This document shows, piece after piece, positions 19,089 to 27,813 of a stretch of 64,000 bases of DNA. Every line of letters begins with the position of its first letter. Positions within the stretch are counted from its first letter, which is position 1. Origin of the DNA: Marinomonas balearica (GTDB lineage: Bacteria; Pseudomonadota; Gammaproteobacteria; Pseudomonadales; Marinomonadaceae); NCBI RefSeq assembly GCF_004362145.1, contig NZ_SNXC01000014.1, positions 124,001 through 188,000 on the forward strand, in the 5' to 3' direction. The notes below the pieces were generated by a model. That model did no database searches. It was not told where the DNA came from and saw only the letters and a list, made by a program, of their open reading frames with translations. A program made the position numbers and the translations under genes.

Positions 19089-20873
19089 ATGCAAACCGAA
19101 GCTCAAGTCTCTTCGAAAGACGCTCAAAACGAAGTAAACGCAGATTCCGGATTTAATATTTATTTACGACTATTGGGTTACGTGCGTGCCTCTTGGTTTT
19201 ATTTTACATTAAGCATTATTGGCTTTATTTTGTATTCGGCGATGGAGCCTGCTCAAGCGTGGATTCTAAAACACATTGTTGACGTCGTTTCTAATAACGA
19301 AATTGCCGAAAATAGGTTGCTAATTCCGATGGCGATTCTGGGAATCTTTGTAATTCGAGGGCTTGGGACGTTTTTAGGCAGCTATTTTATGGCGTTGATT
19401 GCCAATAAAGTGGTGTACGATCTTCGAACAAGCATGTTTGATAAAATGCTTTTGTTACCGTCTAACTATTTTCACAGTATGCCAACAGGGCGTTTGCTTT
19501 CGAAAATCACTTACGATACGGAGCAGGTGACTGGGTCTGTAACGTCTGCGATAAAAGTCATTCTTCGCGAAGGGTTTACAGTCGTTGGTTTGTTCTCTTA
19601 TATGGTGTATATCAACTGGAAGCTGTCGCTATTGTTTCTCGTTGTTCTTCCCGTTATTGGGCTTGTTGTATCGTATGCTTCTAAACGTTTTAGGAAACTC
19701 AGTAAACGTATACAGGGTGCTATGGGTGGCGTCACTGATGTCGCATCGGAAGCCATTAAAGGTCAAGAAGTCGTCAAAATTTTTGGCGGTATCGATTACG
19801 AAACCACGCGTTTTCGAGATGCTGCTTATGAGAACCGTCGCTCGCAATTAAAGATGGAGCTGACAAAAGCGTTAAACACGCCCATTGTTCAATTTTTAGT
19901 TGCGATCTCTCTTTCCGCTTTAATTTGGTTAGCGCTTGACCCTACTTTTAGTGACAACATGTCATCTGGAGATTTCGTGTCTTTCATCACGGCAGCGGGG
20001 ATGTTGAGTAAACCGATGCGACAGTTAACGGAAGTGAATAGTATTCTTCAAAAAGGTATCGCTGCGGCTCAAAGTATTTTTGAGTTCATCGATATGGATG
20101 TGGAAGTCGATCAAGGCAAGCGAAAAGTTCAGTCGCTGAAAGGTGAAATCCGTTGGGATAATGTGAGTTTTCAATATCCTACAGCGGACAAACTTGCACT
20201 TGATGGTGTCAGCTTGAGCCTAGAAGCAGGTAAAACATTGGCGTTGGTTGGACGTTCGGGTGGTGGTAAGTCCACCATTGCTAGTTTGATACCGCGCTTC
20301 TACGATATTACAGGGGGAGACCTCTTAATAGATGGCCACGCCATTCAAGACTACGTTTTAACCGAGCTTCGTGATCAAATCGCACTCGTTAACCAAAACG
20401 TCGTGTTATTTAATGGAACCATTCACGAAAATATCGCTTACGGCAGATTACGAAACGCACCCGAGGAAGATGTGATTGCCGCTGCGAAAGCCGCAAATGC
20501 GTTAGGTTTCATAGAAGAGTTAGAGAATGGGTTCGATACCGTCGTGGGTGAAGACGGCGTGTTGCTTTCGGGCGGTCAACGCCAACGTATCGCCATTGCT
20601 CGTGCCATTTTAAAAAATGCGCCTATTCTTATTTTGGACGAAGCCACATCTGCATTAGACAGTGAGTCAGAGCGATCAATACAGCAGGCTTTGGATACGC
20701 TTATGGAAGATAGAACAACCATAGCAATTGCCCATCGTCTGTCGACAATTGAAAAAGCAGACATGATTGCAGTGATTGATCACGGTGAAATTGTCGAAGT
20801 AGGGAGTCACAGCGAACTTCTTGAAAAAGACGGGGCTTACGCATTACTTCATAAACAGCAGTTCGCAGAGTAA
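19089..20873 (+). CDS. msbA: Lipid A export ATP-binding/permease protein MsbA
   Basis: Half-size ABC transporter that flips core-lipid A across the inner membrane as a homodimer. Six hydrophobic segments occupy about residues 20-320, followed by the ATPase domain with Walker A GRSGGGKST (about 388), signature LSGGQRQRIAIARA (about 492) and Walker B ILILDEATSALD. Length 594 against 582 in E. coli. The ATG abuts the hldE stop (TAAATG), so translation is coupled. waaA follows after 19 bp, linking Kdo transfer, heptose supply and export in one operon. Confidence 0.94.
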   Translation: MQTEAQVSSKDAQNEVNADSGFNIYLRLLGYVRASWFYFTLSIIGFILYSAMEPAQAWILKHIVDVVSNNEIAENRLLIPMAILGIFVIRGLGTFLGSYFMALIANKVVYDLRTSMFDKMLLLPSNYFHSMPTGRLLSKITYDTEQVTGSVTSAIKVILREGFTVVGLFSYMVYINWKLSLLFLVVLPVIGLVVSYASKRFRKLSKRIQGAMGGVTDVASEAIKGQEVVKIFGGIDYETTRFRDAAYENRRSQLKMELTKALNTPIVQFLVAISLSALIWLALDPTFSDNMSSGDFVSFITAAGMLSKPMRQLTEVNSILQKGIAAAQSIFEFIDMDVEVDQGKRKVQSLKGEIRWDNVSFQYPTADKLALDGVSLSLEAGKTLALVGRSGGGKSTIASLIPRFYDITGGDLLIDGHAIQDYVLTELRDQIALVNQNVVLFNGTIHENIAYGRLRNAPEEDVIAAAKAANALGFIEELENGFDTVVGEDGVLLSGGQRQRIAIARAILKNAPILILDEATSALDSESERSIQQALDTLMEDRTTIAIAHRLSTIEKADMIAVIDHGEIVEVGSHSELLEKDGAYALLHKQQFAE

Positions 20874-20892
20874 GTAAGGTCAGACGTTCTTT

Positions 20893-22122
20893 ATGTGGTT
20901 GTATCAATTGTTACTAACCTGCTTAAAGCCTTTGTTAATGAAAAAGGTTCGGCGCTATCAAAAAAATTATGTGAACTATCGAATTGATGAAGCGCTTGGG
21001 CATTGGCCAGAAACCCATGTTGGCTTTTGGTTGCATTGTGCGTCGGTCGGCGAAGTTTTGGCGGCGAAGGCGTTGCTGAAAAGTTGGATTGTCACTCACC
21101 CCGAGCAAAAAATATTGGTGACGACGGTGACGCCTACGGGTGCTGAACAGGTCGTGAAACAATTCGGTGATGCCGTAATCCATCGATATTTACCGATGGA
21201 TTACCCTGCATACGTAAACAAGGCGCTGGATAAGTTAAGCTGTTCGAAGATGGCAATTATTGAAACGGAATTGTGGCCTAATTTATTAAAGCGGTTAAAA
21301 GAAGAGAATATCCCGACGTGTGTTATTAATGCGCGAATGAGTGAGAAATCTGCGAATAATTACAAACGATTTTCGTCATTTTCAAATCAACTTTTTTCAT
21401 TACCGGATTTATTTCTCGCTCATCATCCAAGTGATGCGGCTCGGTTTAAAGAGCTTGGCGCTAGCAATGTAGAAGTATCGGGCAATATAAAATTTGATAT
21501 CACGCCAACAAACGATGTCCTCGAATGTCATTGGCGCAAAACAATTGGCAAAGAACGCTTTGTGTGGGTTGGTGCGAGTACACATGAAGGGGAAGATGAA
21601 ATTCTGCTGTCGGTACATAAGAAGATAAAAGAGCAGTTCCCTACGGCGTTACTCATTTTGGTTCCCAGGCATCCAGAGCGCTTTGAAGCGGTCGCAGAGC
21701 TTGCGAAGCAGCGCTTTGATAGTGTCGAAATGCGGTCTAGAAATGCGATTGAACATTGGTGCGAAGTTGATGTTTTAATCGGTGATAGCATGGGTGAACT
21801 CATGCATTATTATCAAACTTCAGATGCGGCATTTGTCGGGGGCAGCCTTATAGAACGGGGAGGCCATAATCCTATTGAACCCGCAGTCTTAGGAAAACCG
21901 ATATTAATTGGTCCACACACCTTCAACTTCTTAGAAATCAGCCAATCTTTAGTCGAAGAAGGTGGGGCAATACGGGTTTCAAGTACAGAAAGCTTGGTTG
22001 ATGCTCTTCTCTCTTTAAATAAACGCGATAAATGTATCGATGTTGGTCGCAGAGCATTGGCCTACGCTGAGAAGAATCAAGGTGCCTTAGAGCGTACTTT
22101 AGATGCTCTAAATCGGATGTAG
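20893..22122 (+). CDS. waaA: 3-deoxy-D-manno-octulosonic acid (Kdo) transferase
   Basis: Transfers Kdo from CMP-Kdo to lipid IVA at the inner membrane. GT30 family, GT-B fold, with an N-terminal hydrophobic anchor. Signature elements are the catalytic-region segment HCASVGEVLAAKAL (about residue 49), MAIIETELWPNL (about 117) and the CMP-binding EPAVLGKPILIGPHTFNF (about 324). Length 409 against 425 in E. coli. Last gene of the hldE-msbA-waaA operon, convergent with the GGDEF gene. Confidence 0.94.
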   Translation: MWLYQLLLTCLKPLLMKKVRRYQKNYVNYRIDEALGHWPETHVGFWLHCASVGEVLAAKALLKSWIVTHPEQKILVTTVTPTGAEQVVKQFGDAVIHRYLPMDYPAYVNKALDKLSCSKMAIIETELWPNLLKRLKEENIPTCVINARMSEKSANNYKRFSSFSNQLFSLPDLFLAHHPSDAARFKELGASNVEVSGNIKFDITPTNDVLECHWRKTIGKERFVWVGASTHEGEDEILLSVHKKIKEQFPTALLILVPRHPERFEAVAELAKQRFDSVEMRSRNAIEHWCEVDVLIGDSMGELMHYYQTSDAAFVGGSLIERGGHNPIEPAVLGKPILIGPHTFNFLEISQSLVEEGGAIRVSSTESLVDALLSLNKRDKCIDVGRRALAYAEKNQGALERTLDALNRM

Positions 22123-22130
22123 TCAGGGAG

Positions 22131-22174
22131 ATACGAGGCACTGTTTTCTTAGTTTTAGACAGCGTGCTTCGTAT
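22131..22174. terminator. Long hairpin between convergent waaA and GGDEF gene
   Basis: ATACGA (22131-22136) pairs with TCGTAT (22169-22174), and GCAC (22138-22141) with GTGC (22164-22167), with a G-U pair between them and TGT/ACA inside. It begins 8 bp after the waaA stop and overlaps the last codons of the reverse-strand GGDEF gene. It probably blocks read-through in both directions. Confidence 0.5.
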
Positions 22175-23291
22175 TTCTCAGTTTATCTATCAGTTTTACA
22201 ATGGCGGAAGACAGTTGTTCATCAGCGCTCAGTTTGTGGTCAGCGATCTTGATGGACAAAGGAACCCGTTCTCCCGATAAAATGAAGTCCTGCTTGTTAA
22301 TGGTTGAAGAGATATTCCTACAAAACGTGTCAATCGTATTGAGCTCTCTAGAGCGGACAAGCGCCAAGAATTCATCGCCACTCCAACGACATAATATGTC
22401 TTCTTTGGGCAGATAATGTCGGATACTGGCCGCAACTTGACGAATTAACGTATCGCCAGCGTCTAGCCCATACTGTGTATTCATCCCGTGTAGATTGTTT
22501 ATGTTTGCAACCACCAGATATAGACCTTTGCTTCGTTGCTCTGGACAAGACAATACTTGTTTAGAGAGTAGCTCGAACCCCCTTCTGTTAGGCAGTGAGG
22601 TAAGAGGATCAATAATGGATTGAGCTAGGCTTTGTCTACGCCAAAGTCGCGAGTTTTTTTGGATAACATAACGAACTACAATCGCGCCAATTGTCCCTAT
22701 GATTAATGTAATGAAGAACGAGTAGGAAAAAGCCGTATACCACGCTGGTAGTTGAGCATCGCCTATTAGCGTTGCCCTAGGTGACAGTGGCAATGATGAT
22801 ATCAGATGGGTACCAGAAGATTCTTTGTAGGTGGCTGTTCCTCCATTAATAATGACACTTTCAATGGCATTTCTTAGCGCCGGAATCAGAGTCAACTGCT
22901 GTCCGTTATCACTGCCAAAAGGCCCTAGTAAACTGTCTTTAAACAATAAAGTGCTGTTCTCGTCGACAATGTACAGGCGGCAATTCAATTCAGTTCGGAT
23001 ATGGTCCATCACGTTGATGATATGCTGCTTGTCTTTAGAGAAAATAGGGCGCCATGCTTCATCGTGTTGAAGATCTGAAATGTGGTCTTGAAGCAAGCGA
23101 ATTGTGATGGAGACGTCTCTTTTAGCATCGTTAATTTGATGCTGTCGTTCAGACAAAACAGCAATACAGCTGAGAACGAGGGTAAGTAAGAAGACTATAG
23201 TAAACAAATAATCAGGTAGTTTGCGACTTACATCTCCTGAGTCCTTGGTTTGCGTATGTGCACTGTGAATTTCATTGTTATGGTTAGCCAT
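22155..23291 (-). CDS. Membrane GGDEF-domain protein with altered active site, coupled to sctV
   Basis: Two transmembrane segments (about residues 28-48 and 190-212) enclose a periplasmic region of about 140 residues. The cytoplasmic GGDEF domain begins at DPLTSLPNRRGFELL. The active-site loop reads SGDEF at 304-308 instead of GGDEF, and the metal-binding loop reads NINNLHGMN where active enzymes have DIDxFKxxN. Both changes suggest weak or no cyclase activity and perhaps a binding or scaffold role. The start overlaps the end of sctV by 8 bp, so it is expressed with the type III secretion gate. The periplasmic region matches nothing I recognise. Confidence 0.85.
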   Translation of the reverse strand: MANHNNEIHSAHTQTKDSGDVSRKLPDYLFTIVFLLTLVLSCIAVLSERQHQINDAKRDVSITIRLLQDHISDLQHDEAWRPIFSKDKQHIINVMDHIRTELNCRLYIVDENSTLLFKDSLLGPFGSDNGQQLTLIPALRNAIESVIINGGTATYKESSGTHLISSLPLSPRATLIGDAQLPAWYTAFSYSFFITLIIGTIGAIVVRYVIQKNSRLWRRQSLAQSIIDPLTSLPNRRGFELLSKQVLSCPEQRSKGLYLVVANINNLHGMNTQYGLDAGDTLIRQVAASIRHYLPKEDILCRWSGDEFLALVRSRELNTIDTFCRNISSTINKQDFILSGERVPLSIKIADHKLSADEQLSSAIVKLIDKLRNTKHAV

Positions 23292-25368
23292 CTAAAGATA
23301 TGTGTCCTAAAACATTCACATGAGAAGTGGATTGCAGCTCCGTAAATGATAACACTGGAATATGGTTAAACTCATCTTGTAATAAATTTCTGAGAATTCG
23401 GCGTAGATCCTGAGCGACTAACAATACAGGAACGGGCGCCGCTAAAATGGGAAAAGCGTTTCGAAGTTGTTCTACTAAGCTCTGGTTTGCTTCTCGAGAA
23501 AGGGCAAAAAACGAGTCTGTTTGTGTTTGCCTTAAAGAGTCGCGTAGCGTTTCTTCTGCTTCAGGTGTCAGTAGCCACACATGCATTCCCAAGTCAGATG
23601 TATACTGATGACATATTTGTGCCTTTAAGCCAATCCGAACAAAATCTGTTAAGGCTCCAGTGTCTCGTTCATATTGACCGTGCTCGATTAATGCCTCAGC
23701 GATAGGTCGTATCGCTCTCAAGGGAACACTTTCTGCTGCCAAACGTTTTAGAACAGATGCAAACCGAGAAGTCGGAACGACCCGCTGTAACTCTTGAGCT
23801 AGTTCAGGTTGCTCCATTTCAATCCAACTCACGAAGGTTTTCGCTTCTTGTAGACCGATAAATTGAGGACCTGTCGCAAAAAAAGCCCGTTCCATTCGTT
23901 CCAAAATAAGGCGAATAGGGAGTGTTCGGGTGTACGATTCGTCTTGTGCCAGTGCGGTATTTGCTTGCACCCAAAGCCAGCGCTCCTCATCGCGCTCCGG
24001 TGTACCAGCGGTGCCGTGATTTATCTCATCTTCGGAAAGGGTCGATGCGTCTAATGCGACCAAGTCCGGAGAGTAGGTCGCACGTATATAAGGGACTTCA
24101 TATACGCAAAAGCAAAATTCGTCTTCGGCAAGTGACGGATCATAATCAATATCAAACGACGGAAGAGTAATGCCATAGGTGTCAACAATGCGGTTTCGGC
24201 AGCGCCGAGCTTCACGTATTAATTGTACGGTAAAAGGGTCGTTAGGCGTGCTTCTAATGGGGTTGAAAAGTAATAAGTAAGGTCGTGAAGGGTTAAAACG
24301 TCTTAAATCTTCGTCTCCATTTTCAGCAGGCGTTGTTGCTTGAGCCGATACTTGCTCTTGGTACTGTTTGATTTTCATTGCTTTATAAAGCTGAAAACCA
24401 CCGCATAACATAAAAACAAAAGCGAGAGAGATAAAGCTAAGAGTGGGCATTCCCGGTAAAATCGCAAACCCTAATAGACCGCAGGCTGCGATAATCCAAG
24501 CTTTTGGTTGGCTGCTGATTTGTTGTGCCATCTCACGGCCAATGTTTGCGTCTATTTCCTGATTATCTGGTGCCACACGTGTAATGATCATGCCAGCTGT
24601 TAAGGAAATTAACAGCGCAGGTATTTGAGCAATCAGCCCGTCACCGATCGTAAGAACAGAATATAAATGCATCGAGTCTGAAGCGCTCATATCGTGCTGC
24701 AATGTGCCAATAGAAAAGCCACCTATCAAGTTGATAAAGACGATAACCAGACCGGCGATGGCATCGCCTTTTACGAATTTCATCGCGCCATCCATTGCAC
24801 CAAATAACTGACTTTCTTTGCCGAGCTGCTCTCGTTTATAGCGGGCTTCTTGAGGTGCAATTAAACCTGCACGTAGGTCACTGTCGATCGACATTTGTTT
24901 GCCGGGCATGGCATCTAAAGAGAATCTGGCCGCGACCTCCGCGACTCGTTCAGAGCCTTTTGTAATAACTAGAAAATTGACTACCGTTAGGATCAAGAAA
25001 ATTACCAGCCCGACAGCAAGGTTGCCTCCCACCACAAAATTACCAAACGCTTCGACGATTTCACCGGCATCTTGTTCAAGTAGAATCAAACGCGTTGTCG
25101 AAATTGAAAGAGCTAACCGGAACATGGTTGTGATAAGCAGTACCGCCGGAAACGAAGAAAACGCCAAAGGGCTTGGCAAGTACATCGCAAGGGCAATCAA
25201 TAGAGACGACAAACTAATGTTTAGCGCGATTAGGAAATCTACTAAAGCGGTTGGCATCGGAATGATCATCATAAAAACAATCGCCAATACGAATACAGCA
25301 CCGACAATTTCGGAGCGTTTCATCGTTGCTATGGCAATTTTATTGAGTACGATAAAGAGTTGATTCAT
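23284..25368 (-). CDS. sctV: Type III secretion export gate protein SctV (HrcV family)
   Basis: Nonameric export gate of the type III apparatus in the inner membrane, receiving substrates and chaperones. About eight transmembrane segments lie in residues 1-330 (PMPTALVDFLIALNISLS, TTMFRLALSISTTRLIL, FVVGGNLAVGLVIF), followed by a large soluble domain with RRCRNRIVDTYGI and AFPILAAPVPVLLV. Length 694 matches HrcV/HrpI. The lack of flagellar genes and the adjacency to HrpJ, harpin and SctJ exclude FlhA. A weaker hrp box lies 100 bp upstream. Downstream it overlaps the GGDEF gene. In P. syringae and Erwinia, HrpQ and the HrcN ATPase follow at this point; here they do not. Confidence 0.93.
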   Translation of the reverse strand: MNQLFIVLNKIAIATMKRSEIVGAVFVLAIVFMMIIPMPTALVDFLIALNISLSSLLIALAMYLPSPLAFSSFPAVLLITTMFRLALSISTTRLILLEQDAGEIVEAFGNFVVGGNLAVGLVIFLILTVVNFLVITKGSERVAEVAARFSLDAMPGKQMSIDSDLRAGLIAPQEARYKREQLGKESQLFGAMDGAMKFVKGDAIAGLVIVFINLIGGFSIGTLQHDMSASDSMHLYSVLTIGDGLIAQIPALLISLTAGMIITRVAPDNQEIDANIGREMAQQISSQPKAWIIAACGLLGFAILPGMPTLSFISLAFVFMLCGGFQLYKAMKIKQYQEQVSAQATTPAENGDEDLRRFNPSRPYLLLFNPIRSTPNDPFTVQLIREARRCRNRIVDTYGITLPSFDIDYDPSLAEDEFCFCVYEVPYIRATYSPDLVALDASTLSEDEINHGTAGTPERDEERWLWVQANTALAQDESYTRTLPIRLILERMERAFFATGPQFIGLQEAKTFVSWIEMEQPELAQELQRVVPTSRFASVLKRLAAESVPLRAIRPIAEALIEHGQYERDTGALTDFVRIGLKAQICHQYTSDLGMHVWLLTPEAEETLRDSLRQTQTDSFFALSREANQSLVEQLRNAFPILAAPVPVLLVAQDLRRILRNLLQDEFNHIPVLSFTELQSTSHVNVLGHISLDG

Positions 25369-25468
25369 AAAACGTTTCCGTCAGTGAAAAGGTCGACTTC
25401 TGATAAAAAATGAAGCTGAAAAGCCAGCGCCTTCGTCACTTAATGTGGGGGCGTCGCGATACCATTAT

Positions 25469-25496
25469 TGAGTGGCGAAAGTGCGTATTAAGTTTC
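25469..25496 (-). promoter_or_regulatory. Candidate hrp box upstream of sctV (one mismatch)
   Basis: Read on the reverse strand the site is GAAACT-N15-CCACTCA. The HrpL consensus is GGAAC(C/T)-N15/16-CCACNNA, so it differs only at the second base. It points toward sctV, whose ATG is 100 bp downstream, and has the same 15-bp spacer as the other two boxes. Confidence 0.45.
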
Positions 25497-25538
25497 ATAT
25501 TAAGTCGCATAGAAACGTTGCAAAATCGCATCGCAAAT

Positions 25539-26657
25539 TTATCGAGTAACCGTGATGGTATGTTCTTGTGTCGATTGATAATGTTGCCGCTCTTTCTCGG
25601 TGTATTCCGTCATGGTTCTTAGAATTAGGTTTAGAGTGTTTTGATGTGCTCGGTCGTCTTGCCACAAGGGAGCTGGCATTTTTTTGATCAAGGGAAAGAT
25701 GGCATTTAGGAAGGTTGCAATGTTAACGGGGTTGTCACCTACAGAGTCGACACTCATATTCTTAATTTCTCTTGGATAAACATTGTTTTGAGTTAGATCA
25801 ATCAGGCGGCGAGTGAGTCGTGGAGCGGTCATCTCTTTAGCCAATTCTTTTTGTTTAAATTTTTGTAAGAGTGCTTTGCAGGAATTGTGAGTCGTAATCA
25901 ACTGCTGACCGGATCTTAAATCACTTAAAACCGATTTGAGTTGGCTTTGAGGAAGAGAGGGAAACTTTGATGAAAGGTCATCCGTCATCGCTCTAAGCAA
26001 GGTATGCAATCCCTGCTCAAAATGGTCTTCTTCGAATTGGCTTAATAGCGCATCAAAAATCGTCGCTAGAGATCCTGCGCCTGAAATGCTTTTGTAGTAA
26101 AGCTTGCGCAGCCGAGATCTTTGAATTGTGTTTTTACTGAATAGGGCAAGTGCTGCCGCGGTATTTATTCCTGCTTTAACTTCTTTTCCGTGGGCTTGAT
26201 GCAATTGGGAAAGGGCGGAATTAATATTCTTTTCTACATTTGGGTTATTAAGCGCTTTGTTTTTTAGAAGTGCATGTTGAGCGAGAATGTCTGCCTTTGC
26301 CGGGTCGCCATTCGCTAAAGACAATAGCTGTTTTAGCGAAAACGATTGCTGGCTCATAGAGAGGAGCTTTTTTACCTCCTCGTTTTGTTTGTGATCATCC
26401 TGCCCTGTCAGTAATTGATACATCTTTTCGAGCTTTTCGATACGCATCTTCGGCCGAGCAGACACGGAACGCTCTTCGAGTGATTTACTGGAGCGTTCGA
26501 CGCTTTCGCTAAACTTAGTCGCAATCTCTTCCATATTTGAAGATGGATCAGGCGCTAACGCTGCGGCCACTGATTTTGTTGTATTTAGTGGTGAAGCCGT
26601 AGTTTGCGGGAGATTCAGGGCGTGGTGATTTGGGCTATTTTGAATGTTCATAAACAC
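25539..26657 (-). CDS. sctW: Type III secretion gatekeeper SctW (HrpJ/YopN/InvE family)
   Basis: Regulates the order of substrate export at the SctV gate. The central region (about residues 60-230), with KMRIEKLEKMYQLLTG, ARSKLRxLYY-like SRLRKLYYKSISG and a helical C-terminal half, fits the HrpJ-like domain. It is predominantly helical and has an unstructured serine/threonine-rich N-terminus suitable for secretion. Position immediately upstream of sctV matches the hrpJ-hrcV order in P. syringae and Erwinia. The frame opens with GTG at 26657, with an ATG two codons later at 26651 that may be the true start. Confidence 0.78.
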   Translation of the reverse strand: MFMNIQNSPNHHALNLPQTTASPLNTTKSVAAALAPDPSSNMEEIATKFSESVERSSKSLEERSVSARPKMRIEKLEKMYQLLTGQDDHKQNEEVKKLLSMSQQSFSLKQLLSLANGDPAKADILAQHALLKNKALNNPNVEKNINSALSQLHQAHGKEVKAGINTAAALALFSKNTIQRSRLRKLYYKSISGAGSLATIFDALLSQFEEDHFEQGLHTLLRAMTDDLSSKFPSLPQSQLKSVLSDLRSGQQLITTHNSCKALLQKFKQKELAKEMTAPRLTRRLIDLTQNNVYPREIKNMSVDSVGDNPVNIATFLNAIFPLIKKMPAPLWQDDRAHQNTLNLILRTMTEYTEKERQHYQSTQEHTITVTR

Positions 26658-26706
26658 ACTCTGGACTTGTATTCTAAGCGCGATAAAAGACTGAATCAGG
26701 AGGGCG

Positions 26707-27063
26707 TTATTTTAGGCCTGCTGGTTGGTATTTTAGAATAATTTGAGCAACCGTTTCGGCAAATCGGGCAGCGGTGAGAGCGACCTCTTGCTCCATATCA
26801 CCTAAATGACTTGTCTCATCCAAAAAACGGTCTTCAAGTTTATCTATGTAGTCAGCAAGGTTGAATTCTGCTTCCGGCTCATCAAATGCCGACTTTTTAT
26901 TCAGTGTTTTATCTAGACGATTTTTAACAAGTGTTATTGCATGTTCGAACGCTTCTCTTTGATAGGGAGTAAGGTATCCGTCGCCATGACGGGTTAACAT
27001 AGACCAACTTTCTGAGTGGGTTTCTAGAGAAGACGTATGAGTAAAAGAATCATGGGCCATCAC
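26707..27063 (-). CDS. Unknown 118-residue protein, first gene of the hrpJ-type operon
   Basis: I do not recognise this protein. It is small, acidic and helical, without signal peptide or membrane segment; the stretch DGYLTPYQREAFEHAI may form a conserved helix. Its size and charge would suit a type III chaperone or regulator, but that is inference. A CTCCTT (reverse-strand AAGGAG) ribosome-binding site favours the GTG at 27063, with an ATG at 27060 as alternative. A strong hrp box lies 78 bp upstream, and sctW follows after 49 bp, so it is expressed with the secretion system. Confidence 0.72.
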   Translation of the reverse strand: MMAHDSFTHTSSLETHSESWSMLTRHGDGYLTPYQREAFEHAITLVKNRLDKTLNKKSAFDEPEAEFNLADYIDKLEDRFLDETSHLGDMEQEVALTAARFAETVAQIILKYQPAGLK

Positions 27064-27140
27064 TAATGTGACTCCTTAACAATCTTAGATTAAAGCTGAA
27101 CACCGAGTGCAATCAGTTAAAGTATCAGCTCTCCAAGCAT

Positions 27141-27168
27141 TAAGTGACCCAATTCAAGAATGGGTTCC
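27141..27168 (-). promoter_or_regulatory. hrp box (HrpL-type promoter) for the 118-residue gene and sctW
   Basis: On the reverse strand the site reads GGAACC-N15-TCACTTA, against the HrpL consensus GGAACC-N15/16-CCACNNA. The -35 half is perfect and the -10 half has one mismatch. It faces the operon that starts at 27063. Confidence 0.68.
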
Positions 27169-27172
27169 CTAA

Positions 27173-27805
27173 TTACTCAATGAGTTCGTAATTTAGTGCA
27201 TAGCGCACTATTTCTGAGTGGCTGCTGAAATCCATTTTTTGCATCAGTCTGAATTTGTGAGTACTCACTGTTTTTTTGCTAATACTCAACTCATCAGCGA
27301 TGTCTGTGATACTGAATCCCTTTGCCAGTTGGCAAAATACATGGAATTCTCGTTTCGAAAGGTTTGTGTGTTTTGGCGCTTCCTCAGGCTCCATTTCAAA
27401 CGCCAATTTTTCCGCGACATCTGAGTGAATGTATCTGCCGCCTTTTGAAAGCTTGCGAACCGCTTCTATTAGAGTTGATGCGTCGCAATCTTTACTGAGG
27501 TAGCCTTGAGCACCTGCACGCAATGATCCTCGCGTTACTTGTGCTTCATTGTGCATACTTAATATGAGTAAGGGGAGTGTTGGGTGTTTTTGTGATACCT
27601 CTTCAATAAGGTCAATGCCGCATTTCCCCGGCATAACCATATCCAGAGTAACAACATCTGGTTTAAGGTATTTAAGTTTCATTAACAAGTCATCGCCACT
27701 GTCGGCTTCGTCAATAACTTCAATGTCGTCATAGAGGCAAAACAATTGTTTTAGCCCTTCTCGTACAATTGAGTGGTCGTCGGTAATCAGTAACTTTATA
27801 CTCAT
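27173..27805 (-). CDS. NarL/LuxR-type response regulator, HrpY-like
   Basis: Two-component transcription regulator. The receiver domain (about 1-120) has the acidic pair D9/D10 and phosphoacceptor D55 in TLDMVMPG, then a LuxR-type helix-turn-helix (about 140-205) with LSKREFHVFCQLAKGFS and ISKKTVSTHKFRLMQK. Length 210. It follows the sensor kinase by 8 bp and lies between the two divergent halves of the type III locus, as HrpY follows HrpX in Erwinia and Pantoea, where the pair activates hrpS and then hrpL. Whether this pair has the same targets is inference. Confidence 0.85.
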   Translation of the reverse strand: MSIKLLITDDHSIVREGLKQLFCLYDDIEVIDEADSGDDLLMKLKYLKPDVVTLDMVMPGKCGIDLIEEVSQKHPTLPLLILSMHNEAQVTRGSLRAGAQGYLSKDCDASTLIEAVRKLSKGGRYIHSDVAEKLAFEMEPEEAPKHTNLSKREFHVFCQLAKGFSITDIADELSISKKTVSTHKFRLMQKMDFSSHSEIVRYALNYELIE

Positions 27806-27813
27806 GGATGTCT

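Noticed and set aside
24899..25363. 154-codon forward frame opposite the start of sctV
   Set aside because: It mirrors the membrane-rich sctV N-terminus and its product is a low-complexity Thr/Ser/Ile string.
23284..25368. Flagellar FlhA
   Set aside because: No flagellar gene is nearby, and the neighbours (HrpJ, SctJ lipoprotein, harpin) identify a virulence-type secretion gate.
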